This document shows, one piece after another, positions 1-6,104 of a DNA stretch of 7,120 nucleotides. Under the pieces are notes generated by a model that was not told where the DNA came from, did no database searches, and worked only from the letters and a program-made list of their open reading frames with translations. A program made the translations under genes and the position numbers. The stretch's first letter is position 1, and every line of letters starts with the position of its first letter. The DNA comes from Pseudomonadota bacterium (lineage in GTDB: Bacteria; Pseudomonadota; Alphaproteobacteria; Sphingomonadales; Sphingomonadaceae), in assembly GCA_023424275.1 (NCBI GenBank), contig JAFAED010000524.1, positions 1 to 7,120 on the forward strand, written 5' to 3'.

Positions 1-1955
1 CCTACAGGAACATCCAATATGCCTTCGATAAAGGCGCCGGTGGCCGACAGGTTGCGGATGACGACATTATAGCGGTGATTGTCATGGACGGCACCGACCT
101 TGCGGAACAGCGAAAAGCGATCGTTGCGCTGGCGCGCCGGCCCCGCGGGCTTGATCGTCCACGACCCGGCCTCGGCATGCTCGATCAGTTCGGCCTGCGG
201 CACCGGCTTGCTATAGACATAGCCCTGGACATGACTGACGTGGAGTTTGCGGATCAGTTCGAGCTGGTCGAGCGATTCAATCCCCTCGGCGGTCGTTTCC
301 ATCTCCAGCGCCTCGGCCAGCGCGACGATCGCGGCGATGATAGCGCCGTTGCGCGATCCCGGTTCGGTCGCCCCGCGGACGAAACTCTGGTCGATCTTGA
401 TCTTGTCGAACGGCGCCGATTGCAGATAGCCGAGCGACGAATATCCCGTGCCGAAATCGTCAAGCGCAAGCCGAACCCCCAGCCCTTTCAGCGCCTTGAA
501 CATGCGGCTCGTTTCGGCCGAATCGCCCAGGAATACGCTTTCGGTGATCTCAAGCTCGAGCCGGTCGGGCGCAAGGCCGGTGGCGGCGAGCGCGTTGGCG
601 ACAATTTTCGGCAGGTCCGGATTGGCGAACTGGATCGGCGAGACATTGACCGCGACGCGCATATCGCCGGGCCAGCAGGACGCATCCTCGCACGCCTTGC
701 GCAGCACCCATTCGCCGAGCGGCCAGATCAGATTGGCTTCCTCCGCGATCGGGATGAAGACACCCGGCGAAATCACCCCGCGGTCGGGGTGCGTCCAGCG
801 AACCAGCGCCTCGACCCCCGTCACCATGTTCGACGTGGACTGGACGACCGGCTGATAGCTTAGTTCCATCTCGCCGCGCACCAGCGCATCGCGCAGATCG
901 TCTTCGAGCGCACGGCGTTGTTCGGCCGCCTGGTGGAGATCGCTCGAATAAAAGGCGAACCGGCCGCGACCATTGCCCTTCGCAGCGTAAAGCGCGAGGT
1001 CGGCGTTGCGCACAAGGTCATCGCTGCTGAGGCCGTCGAACGGCGCAATCGCGACCCCGACCGATGCGCCGATGATGCAGCGGCTGCCCTCGACCGAATA
1101 AGGCTGCGACAGGCTGGCGATGATATCGGCGGCCATATCGCCCAGCTTGCCGCGATCCTCCACATCGGGAAGGATGATCTGGAATTCGTCGCCGCCCAGC
1201 CGGCTGACCATTTCCTTGTCGCCGACGATCTTGAGCAGGCGTTCGGCGACCTGTTTCAACAGCGCGTCGCCCGCGGGGTGGCCCAGCGTATCGTTGACCT
1301 GCTTGAAACGGTCGAGGTCGAGCAGCATGATCGCGCACGAACGCTGCTGCTGCGCAAAGGCCGCCAGCGTCGTGTCGAGCTTCTTCGAAATGTTGAAACG
1401 GTTGGCAAGCCCCGTCAGCGAGTCATAAAGCGCCAACCGCGATGCATCCTCCGCCGACCGGCGCTGGGCGGTGATATCGGAACCGCTGCCGCGATAGCCC
1501 GTGAACTTGCTGCCGTCGAACTGCGGCCGGCCCGATATCGCCCACCAACGATCGTCGCCCTCGAATGCGCTGCGCAGCGGCAGTTCCTCGAATTTCGACT
1601 GTTTGGTGAGGAGGAAGGGCAATGTCCGCTGGCGCTCGCCCTGACCGTCGACGGGGAGGAACAGGTCGGTGAAAGCGGTGCCGAGCAGCGCGCCGCTCGA
1701 GCGCCCCATCAACTGCGCGACCGATGCGGTGATATAGGTGAGCCGGCCCTTGGCGTCGGTCGACCAAAACCAACCCTGGCCGCTTTCCTCGTAATTCTGG
1801 AGCAGGAGCAAGGCTTCGCGCGTATGCAGGTTCGCCGCGGCATCGCCGCGTTGCTTGCCGAGGCGCGAACCGATCATGCCAAAGAAACGGCGCTGGCCGT
1901 CTTCGACATCTTCACTCCCCCGGTCCCCGGCATCCATCCGCGATGGCACATCCAT
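1..1955 (-). CDS. PAS-GGDEF-EAL-(PilZ) bifunctional cyclic-di-GMP enzyme, 3' end cut off by window edge
   Basis: Reading right to left from the ATG at 1955, an open frame of 651 codons runs off the left edge. Residues about 48-165 look like a PAS sensor domain (GWFWSTD, then YRGSGSDIT before the linker). GGDEF follows at about 175-340, with DLDRFKQVNDTLGH and an intact GGDEF at 254-258. The inhibitory RxxD site expected at 245-248 reads GDKE, so allosteric product inhibition is probably lost. The EAL domain at about 350-590 keeps the usual catalytic set: EAL (382-384), N437, E469/E472, DDFGTGY (499-505), K520, AEGIE (556-560) and QGY. Residues from about 605 (RQRNDRF, then NLSATG) look like the start of a PilZ c-di-GMP-binding domain. 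It has no signal peptide or membrane segment, so it is probably cytoplasmic. The start is supported by AAGAG 8 nt upstream and an in-frame TGA at 1959-1961. It could make c-di-GMP, degrade it, or both; sequence alone does not decide. Confidence 0.93.
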   Translation of the reverse strand, partial: MDVPSRMDAGDRGSEDVEDGQRRFFGMIGSRLGKQRGDAAANLHTREALLLLQNYEESGQGWFWSTDAKGRLTYITASVAQLMGRSSGALLGTAFTDLFLPVDGQGERQRTLPFLLTKQSKFEELPLRSAFEGDDRWWAISGRPQFDGSKFTGYRGSGSDITAQRRSAEDASRLALYDSLTGLANRFNISKKLDTTLAAFAQQQRSCAIMLLDLDRFKQVNDTLGHPAGDALLKQVAERLLKIVGDKEMVSRLGGDEFQIILPDVEDRGKLGDMAADIIASLSQPYSVEGSRCIIGASVGVAIAPFDGLSSDDLVRNADLALYAAKGNGRGRFAFYSSDLHQAAEQRRALEDDLRDALVRGEMELSYQPVVQSTSNMVTGVEALVRWTHPDRGVISPGVFIPIAEEANLIWPLGEWVLRKACEDASCWPGDMRVAVNVSPIQFANPDLPKIVANALAATGLAPDRLELEITESVFLGDSAETSRMFKALKGLGVRLALDDFGTGYSSLGYLQSAPFDKIKIDQSFVRGATEPGSRNGAIIAAIVALAEALEMETTAEGIESLDQLELIRKLHVSHVQGYVYSKPVPQAELIEHAEAGSWTIKPAGPARQRNDRFSLFRKVGAVHDNHRYNVVIRNLSATGAFIEGILDVPV

Positions 1956-2003
1956 CAATCAAACTCTTGCTGATCCCCACCTATGTCTGCGGCTATGCCC
2001 GCA

Positions 2004-2098
2004 ATGCCTTGCGATAGTGTAAATGGGACGTGCCGGATCGGGACAGCGGTCCGCCGCAAATCATCGGAGCCGGACGATCGCGACGCGCGATGCCTTGC
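2004..2098 (+). repeat. Nine-base direct repeat ATGCCTTGC, two copies
   Basis: The word ATGCCTTGC occurs at 2004-2012 and again at 2090-2098, 86 bp apart, each within or next to a small inverted repeat. The first copy lies within CGCAA-TGCC-TTGCG. The second overlaps the left arm of the 2097-2113 hairpin. It could be a paired regulator-binding site or simple chance; nothing else supports a function. Confidence 0.35.
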
Positions 2099-2120
2099 CG
2101 CAACGCGTGCGGCGATTTTT
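2097..2120 (+). terminator. Terminator-like hairpin with T-run
   Basis: A perfect 6-bp stem GCCGCA/TGCGGC (2097-2102 and 2108-2113) closes a 5-nt loop and is followed by GATTTTT on the plus strand, the form of an intrinsic terminator. No gene ends just upstream on this strand. It could end a small RNA or an antisense transcript, or act as an attenuator for the gene at 2216. The same T-run also forms the candidate -10 box of the minus-strand promoter at 2116-2144, so the T-run may be a promoter element instead. Confidence 0.4.
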
Positions 2121-2144
2121 AAGGTTTCCGGGACTTTTTGTTAA
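2116..2144 (-). promoter_or_regulatory. Candidate sigma70-type promoter for the c-di-GMP enzyme gene
   Basis: On the minus strand TTAACA (2139-2144) lies 17 bases before TAAAAA (2116-2121). This is 5 of 6 matches to the -35 consensus TTGACA and 4 of 6 to the -10 consensus TATAAT, at the ideal spacing. Transcription would begin near 2109 and give a leader of about 150 nt before the ATG at 1955. This is a pattern match only. Confidence 0.35.
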
Positions 2145-2169
2145 CCAGAATAGGAGAACAGGGAATTAA
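2141..2169 (+). promoter_or_regulatory. Weak candidate promoter for the small subunit gene
   Basis: TTAACC (2141-2146) is followed after 17 bases by AATTAA (2164-2169). The match is modest (4 of 6 and 3 of 6). It would start transcription near 2176, just ahead of the hairpin region that covers the ribosome binding site. Its -35 overlaps the -35 of the opposing minus-strand candidate through the GTTAAC palindrome at 2140-2145. Confidence 0.2.
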
Positions 2170-2175
2170 CTACTT

Positions 2176-2207
2176 GCCCGTAATGAGGGCCCCGAACTTG
2201 TAGGGGC
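2176..2207 (+). promoter_or_regulatory. Ribosome binding site inside a possible hairpin, with an alternative upstream stem
   Basis: The Shine-Dalgarno-like AGGGG (2202-2206) lies 9 nt before the ATG at 2216 and decides that start. The same bases form the right arm of a GCCCC/GGGGC stem (2189-2193 with 2203-2207, 9-nt loop). A competing stem GCCC/GGGC (2176-2179 with 2187-2190) would use part of the left arm and free the site. The site is plausible; a regulatory switch is only an inference from complementarity. Confidence 0.4.
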
Positions 2208-2215
2208 TTCGTGAA

Positions 2216-2635
2216 ATGGCGACCGCGATACATAATGTGATGAAGCTGGGCTGCGTTGCCGCATTGCTTGCGTCCACGCCGGCTATGGCTGCCAGCCAGC
2301 AGGCCACAGGAACCTTCCAGATCACAGCGACCGTGCCGATGGCGTGCTGGGTCAATCATAGCGTCCACGCCGACGCACTCGGCAATTCGCAAGGGCTTGT
2401 GACCGAAGGGTGCAACAATGCGACGGGCTATATGGTCTCGGCCCAATATCGCCCTCTCGCCCAGAGCGAAAGCGCCCGCCTGCTTTATGGCGACACGACA
2501 GTCGATCTTTCAGCGCTCGGAACGCAGGAAGTGCATCGCGAATATGGACCGCGCATCCAGCAGATCGCCTATCGCTTCGACCAGGTGTCGTTGGCCGCGC
2601 CGCTGACCCTGTCGCTGACCATCCAGCCGATCTGA
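2216..2635 (+). CDS. Small secreted fimbrial-subunit-like protein (spore-coat-U/Csu-type pilin fold), 139 aa
   Basis: The predicted product has a signal peptide (hydrophobic core VAALLAS, probable cleavage after AMA at residue 25). The mature start, GTFQITATVPMACWV, closely follows the pattern at the N-terminus of spore-coat-U/Csu-type pilins: a donor strand, then a strand ending in cysteine. C44 and C66 are the only cysteines of the mature protein and fit the conserved disulfide pair of such subunits. The C-terminus is a beta-like strand, LTLSLTIQPI. At about 114 mature residues it is shorter than typical family members. The start at 2216 is supported by AGGGG upstream; the later Met9 has no such site. 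It is transcribed towards the chaperone-usher operon and its TGA directly abuts the adhesin stop. It may be a minor or accessory subunit. The fold is inferred from pattern; the precise role is unknown. Confidence 0.72.
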   Translation: MATAIHNVMKLGCVAALLASTPAMAASQQATGTFQITATVPMACWVNHSVHADALGNSQGLVTEGCNNATGYMVSAQYRPLAQSESARLLYGDTTVDLSALGTQEVHREYGPRIQQIAYRFDQVSLAAPLTLSLTIQPI

Positions 2636-3553
2636 TTACAGCGCGGCGACCGTAAAGGTTACGGTATCCGCATAACCGCCGGCCCGCTTGCCGGCAGTTT
2701 CGCCGATATCGATCTTGACCGGATAATTGTCGAAGCGCGCGCGGTTGGAGACAATCTCGAAGCTGTCGGGCGACGACAGGTCGAGCGCATATTGACCGAG
2801 GCGCAGCTGGTAGTCGACATACCATTCGGCGCTTTCATGCTTCAGCCGCCCCTGATGCTCCGACGAAACCGACACGCGATAGCCACCCGTCGAAACGACA
2901 TAAAGAGTCAGCGGCAAAGCCTTTGGCCCCGGCTGCAACTCCCCCAGATCGATCGAGTTCATGCCGCGCCGCGCGCGCGCGAGCTGGCCTTTGACCCCGA
3001 TCAGCGCAGCCGGAACGATGTCGACGCCGATCGTCAGCGGCCGCGAACCCAGAATCATGCCCTCTGCGGACAGCACCGTCAGGTCCAGCGACTGTGTATA
3101 GCGACCCTGCGACACATTGCTGTCGGGAACCGCAGCGAGCGAGACGATTTCCAGGCTTCGTTCGCCCGGCATCAGCCGGATGGCGCGGCCGCCCGGGTGC
3201 TGCAAGTTGCGGCCCGCCAACGGCGTGATGTCGTTGCGGCCCTTTTCATCGACCAACTGGTAGAGGATCGCGTTCGCGTCCGCCATCGAACGGAGGCCGA
3301 ACTGCTCGCCGCGCAGGGCAGCTCCCAACATCCCGACGCATTCGCTGTCGCCGCGGTTCACGATATTGACTTCGACCTGGCCCTGAACCGCGCTGGCTTC
3401 CAGCGGGTTATGCCGCACCACCAGCTGGCTCTGCGACGGTTCGATCGAAAGCGTGCAGGCGGCCTGCGCGCCCGTCGGGACGGCGGCGGCGAGACAAAGC
3501 GCGACCGCGTAAAGATACGGCGAAGCGGCTGTCCGGTTTCTGTTTTTCGCCAT
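2636..3553 (-). CDS. Putative two-domain fimbrial tip adhesin / terminal subunit, 305 aa
   Basis: The last gene of the fimbrial operon. A signal peptide (LYAVALCLAAAVPTGAQA) is probably cleaved after residue 31, giving a mature start ACTLSIEP. The N-terminal half (about 32-165) has C33 and C72, the only mature cysteines, and is probably disulfide-bonded. The C-terminal half (about 170-305) has the pilin-like pattern SIDLGELQPG, then GGYRVSVSSEHQGRLKH, and ends GGYADTVTFTVAAL, closely matching the end of the pilin at 7053-7120. Two subunit-like domains encoded after the usher recall the tip adhesin of Csu-type pili (CsuE). By analogy the first domain would bind the target and the second would accept the donor strand of the next subunit. 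The ATG is one base after the usher stop with AAGGAAGG ahead, so translational coupling is likely. The ligand cannot be predicted. Confidence 0.75.
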   Translation of the reverse strand: MAKNRNRTAASPYLYAVALCLAAAVPTGAQAACTLSIEPSQSQLVVRHNPLEASAVQGQVEVNIVNRGDSECVGMLGAALRGEQFGLRSMADANAILYQLVDEKGRNDITPLAGRNLQHPGGRAIRLMPGERSLEIVSLAAVPDSNVSQGRYTQSLDLTVLSAEGMILGSRPLTIGVDIVPAALIGVKGQLARARRGMNSIDLGELQPGPKALPLTLYVVSTGGYRVSVSSEHQGRLKHESAEWYVDYQLRLGQYALDLSSPDSFEIVSNRARFDNYPVKIDIGETAGKRAGGYADTVTFTVAAL

Positions 3554-3554
3554 G

Positions 3555-6104
3555 TTACTGACCTTCCTTGCGGCCCATCTCGACGACGCCCAGGTTGAGC
3601 AATCCCTCATTGTCTTCGGGGACCTTAAACGAAAATGCTCCGAGGTCGCCCGAATAAAATTGAACATTATATTCCACCCCCGGCTCCAGCTTCGCGATCG
3701 AGAAACGGCCGACGGTATTGGTGAAGACGGGCTCGCCGCGCGCGTCGGGAGCATCCGCGCGCCGCATAATGCCGCTGGCGAGCTTGACCGGTTGGCCATC
3801 GGGGCCTTTCAACGTACCGATTGCGCTGACGAAAGCCGCGCTGCCGACCTCGATCACATAGCCGCTCTTGTAGGTCGGCCGAACGCGCTTCACGCCGTCG
3901 CCGATATCATATCCGCGCGGCGGGTCGAGCACGTCGTAGCGAACGGACTGGTTGATGTAGGAGGTCAAACCATTCTGGAGGGCCGGTCCCAGCGCGCCGC
4001 TTTTCGCGATATATTTGCCGCCCTCCAGCCCTTCGCCGACGATGACCGAATGGTCCTTCAACGTCTTGTGGGGATAGACGACAGCGAAACTGTCGTTGAT
4101 CCGGCGGCCGACCGCAACATGCCCGCCGGCGATGGCGATCGAACTGCCGACACGCAGCGTCGTGATCGAACCATCGCCGATCCGGTTGATGTTGGGTCCG
4201 AACGAACTGTGCGAAAGCGTCGCGTCGAACCGGTTTGCGACATAGTCGACCTGCCCGTTGACCGATGCGGACCCTTCGTCGCGGGTCGCGGCGAGCGAAT
4301 AGCCGAAAGTGCCGACGTCGTTGCTCGAATTCTGCTGGATCCGCACGCTGCCCGAATCCCGCAGCGAGCTGTACCGCGCTTCCGCGCGCCGGTTGTAACG
4401 CGGCTGCCACACGAGCCCGACCGACGCACCGAAACCGTTGCCGCGACTGAAGGGACCCGAAAATCCGGTTTTCTGATATTCGACACCGAACTGTAGCGTA
4501 AAATCCTTGCGGAAACGATAGTTGGCGGTCGCCGAAAAACTATAGGCGTCCCTGAACAACGTACTCCGGCTGATCCGGTACGACGCATTGGCACTGGCGA
4601 ACAGTTTCTCCGTAATGCGCTTCGTATACGCAGCGTTGAGGTTCCACGATATATTGTTGACGTCGGGGACGGTCCCGACGGTGGCATATTTCGGCGAGGT
4701 ATAATCGGCCGTCAAAGCGAATGTATCAAAACCCGTCGCTCCGCCGATGATCTGGTCATATCCGATCGTCGCAGCAAAACCCCCGCCTCTACGTCGCGCG
4801 TTGCTGGCGCCGGCATCGACATGAATCCGCCCGCCATTGCCCAAAACAAATTGCGTCTGACCTGTGAAATTCTGGATGTCTTCGGAAATCTGCGCGCCCA
4901 CGCCGATCGCCGGCATGTCGAAAAAGGCCTTGCGCCAGAAGCCGGTAAAAACGGGAATGCCGCGCGAATAGTCGGGATTGCCGAAACCGCCATCGTCGAG
5001 AACACCAAGATAGGCGCCATATTCATAGTCGCCGGGTTCGAGGTCAATGGTGTCGAGATAAGCTTGATATTTGAACGTTTCACGGACCCCCGTAACGCCC
5101 TGAACCTCCAACTCGATATTGTTGCTGCCGGTATCGAGCGGCAGGTTCGAAATGTCGTACTGACCGGCATCGAGCGTGAATTCGCGCTGATATATGCCGT
5201 TGCGCATGACGCGCACGGTCGATTGTTCCTGCAGTACCAACCGTCGTCCGCCCGCAAGCACATTGCTGCGAAACGCATTGAAGCGTTGCCGTTGCCGTAC
5301 GACGCCGACGCCGCCCATGTTGATGAAACCTTGGCGCCCCCGCGCCTCGGGATCCAGATCGCCCAGGAACCAGCGTCGGGCTTTTTCCGGTTCGTCATAG
5401 ATCAGCCGAGCATATCGACGTTCAATCGAATAATCGTCGGTCAGAAAATCGCGACGCGCCTGGACATCCGCTTCCAGCACGAAATTCTGATACCGAACGG
5501 CGCCGTTCAGGAAGATGTCGGGCTTTTCGACCTGCCCCGTCTCGGAGTAATGCGATATCGCGGTATCGACATTCAAAAAGGCGCTGAACGGCACCGGCGG
5601 ATCGCCGGGAACTTCGGGCTCGCCGGTCTGGAACAGCGCCTCCACGGTTCGCTTCTCCGGCGCAATTTTCAATACGAGAACCGCCAATTGTTCGGGATCA
5701 TATTCCAACCGGATTCCCGAAGGCGCGATATCTTCCGGAAGGAAGCGCGGCTTACCGACAAATAACGCTTCCAACTCCTTATACGCCTCGGGCGTCAACA
5801 AGGGCGCAATCAGCGTCAGGAATTCGGGCGAACTGATGATAAAGCGGTCGTCGCGCGTCAACAGGACCGGCAGATCACCCAGCAATCGTTGATTGAATTG
5901 CAGCGGCGCGGTAATTTCTATGTCGCGATCGTAAGGATTGATGTCGGGGCGCGGAGCAGGTGCCGGCGTCGCCGTTTCCACCTGAACGAAGTTCGTCGTC
6001 GAAACGGCGACGACATTGCTGTCCAAGGCTTGGGCTGGATCGACGGCCAACATTGCCGTGCCGATCGCGATCACACTTCCTGCCGCCCGCAGAAACGCCT
6101 TCAC
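3555..6104 (-). CDS. Outer-membrane fimbrial usher (FimD/PapC-type), 849 aa
   Basis: The usher is the outer-membrane pore that receives chaperone-subunit complexes and assembles the fibre. A signal peptide (to about residue 26, DPAQA/L) is followed by a proline-rich stretch (about 45-57) and an N-terminal domain (about 60-150, with LQFNQRLLGDLPV) where chaperone complexes would dock. From about 175 to 740 alternating strands suit a beta-barrel. Inside it, about 295-345 (STVRVMRNGIYQREF, AGQYDISNLPL) is the conserved usher segment matching the plug region. The C-terminal part (about 745-845) resembles a small beta-sandwich domain (GTLKGPDGQPVKLASGIM, GRFSIAKLEPG). The length is normal for the family. 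I find no cysteine in the whole protein, although classical ushers carry a C-terminal cysteine pair. It starts with GTG, overlapping the chaperone stop as GTGA, so coupled translation is likely. The family call is firm; the clade is not. Confidence 0.93.
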   Translation of the reverse strand: MKAFLRAAGSVIAIGTAMLAVDPAQALDSNVVAVSTTNFVQVETATPAPAPRPDINPYDRDIEITAPLQFNQRLLGDLPVLLTRDDRFIISSPEFLTLIAPLLTPEAYKELEALFVGKPRFLPEDIAPSGIRLEYDPEQLAVLVLKIAPEKRTVEALFQTGEPEVPGDPPVPFSAFLNVDTAISHYSETGQVEKPDIFLNGAVRYQNFVLEADVQARRDFLTDDYSIERRYARLIYDEPEKARRWFLGDLDPEARGRQGFINMGGVGVVRQRQRFNAFRSNVLAGGRRLVLQEQSTVRVMRNGIYQREFTLDAGQYDISNLPLDTGSNNIELEVQGVTGVRETFKYQAYLDTIDLEPGDYEYGAYLGVLDDGGFGNPDYSRGIPVFTGFWRKAFFDMPAIGVGAQISEDIQNFTGQTQFVLGNGGRIHVDAGASNARRRGGGFAATIGYDQIIGGATGFDTFALTADYTSPKYATVGTVPDVNNISWNLNAAYTKRITEKLFASANASYRISRSTLFRDAYSFSATANYRFRKDFTLQFGVEYQKTGFSGPFSRGNGFGASVGLVWQPRYNRRAEARYSSLRDSGSVRIQQNSSNDVGTFGYSLAATRDEGSASVNGQVDYVANRFDATLSHSSFGPNINRIGDGSITTLRVGSSIAIAGGHVAVGRRINDSFAVVYPHKTLKDHSVIVGEGLEGGKYIAKSGALGPALQNGLTSYINQSVRYDVLDPPRGYDIGDGVKRVRPTYKSGYVIEVGSAAFVSAIGTLKGPDGQPVKLASGIMRRADAPDARGEPVFTNTVGRFSIAKLEPGVEYNVQFYSGDLGAFSFKVPEDNEGLLNLGVVEMGRKEGQ
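3562..3569 (-). promoter_or_regulatory. Ribosome binding site of the adhesin gene inside the usher 3' end
   Basis: AAGGAAGG on the minus strand lies 8 nt before the ATG at 3553 and inside the last codons of the usher. It favours this start over the in-frame upstream extension to 3799, which overlaps the usher and has no signal peptide at its N-terminus. The usher TAA and the adhesin ATG are one base apart. Confidence 0.75.

Larger units (their letters stand above)
1956..2215. promoter_or_regulatory. Divergent intergenic region between the c-di-GMP enzyme and the small subunit gene
   Basis: This 260-bp stretch separates the starts of two divergent genes and holds no convincing open frame. It contains short perfect inverted repeats: TGCGG/CCGCA at 1988-2003, the overlapping CGCAA/TTGCG at 2000-2013, GGAC/GTCC at 2041-2052, ATCGCG/CGCGAT at 2077-2091 and GCCGCA/TGCGGC at 2097-2113. 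The right-hand part (2115-2185) is clearly richer in A/T than the left and is the likely promoter zone for both genes. Short GC stems arise easily by chance in DNA of this composition, so only the terminator-like element and the promoter pair are listed separately. Confidence 0.6.

Noticed and set aside
75..1973. Long plus-strand open frames at 75-863 and 918-1973
   Set aside because: They are antisense to the clearly recognisable PAS-GGDEF-EAL frame. Their products are rich in Arg, Asp and Ala with no domain pattern, as expected of shadows in high-GC DNA.
2119..2170. Possible CtrA-type binding site (TTAA half-sites)
   Set aside because: TTAAC occurs at 2141 and 2166 and TTAA at 2119, but none has the TTAA-N7-TTAA spacing of the known CtrA box.
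2601..2620. Direct repeat CGCTGACC twice at the end of the small subunit gene
   Set aside because: It simply encodes the alternating LTLSLT strand; no evidence of a separate role.
2352..2825. Minus-strand open frame of 157 codons
   Set aside because: It straddles the convergent stop codons, overlaps two better-supported genes and shows no signal peptide or family pattern.
3554..3799. Longer start for the adhesin gene (387 codons)
   Set aside because: The extension overlaps the usher in another frame and puts the signal peptide in the middle of the protein. The ATG at 3553 has a good ribosome binding site.
3552..5765. Plus-strand open frames at 3552-4496 and 4821-5765 (314 codons each)
   Set aside because: Both are antisense to the usher, whose domains span the same DNA; the equal lengths are coincidence.
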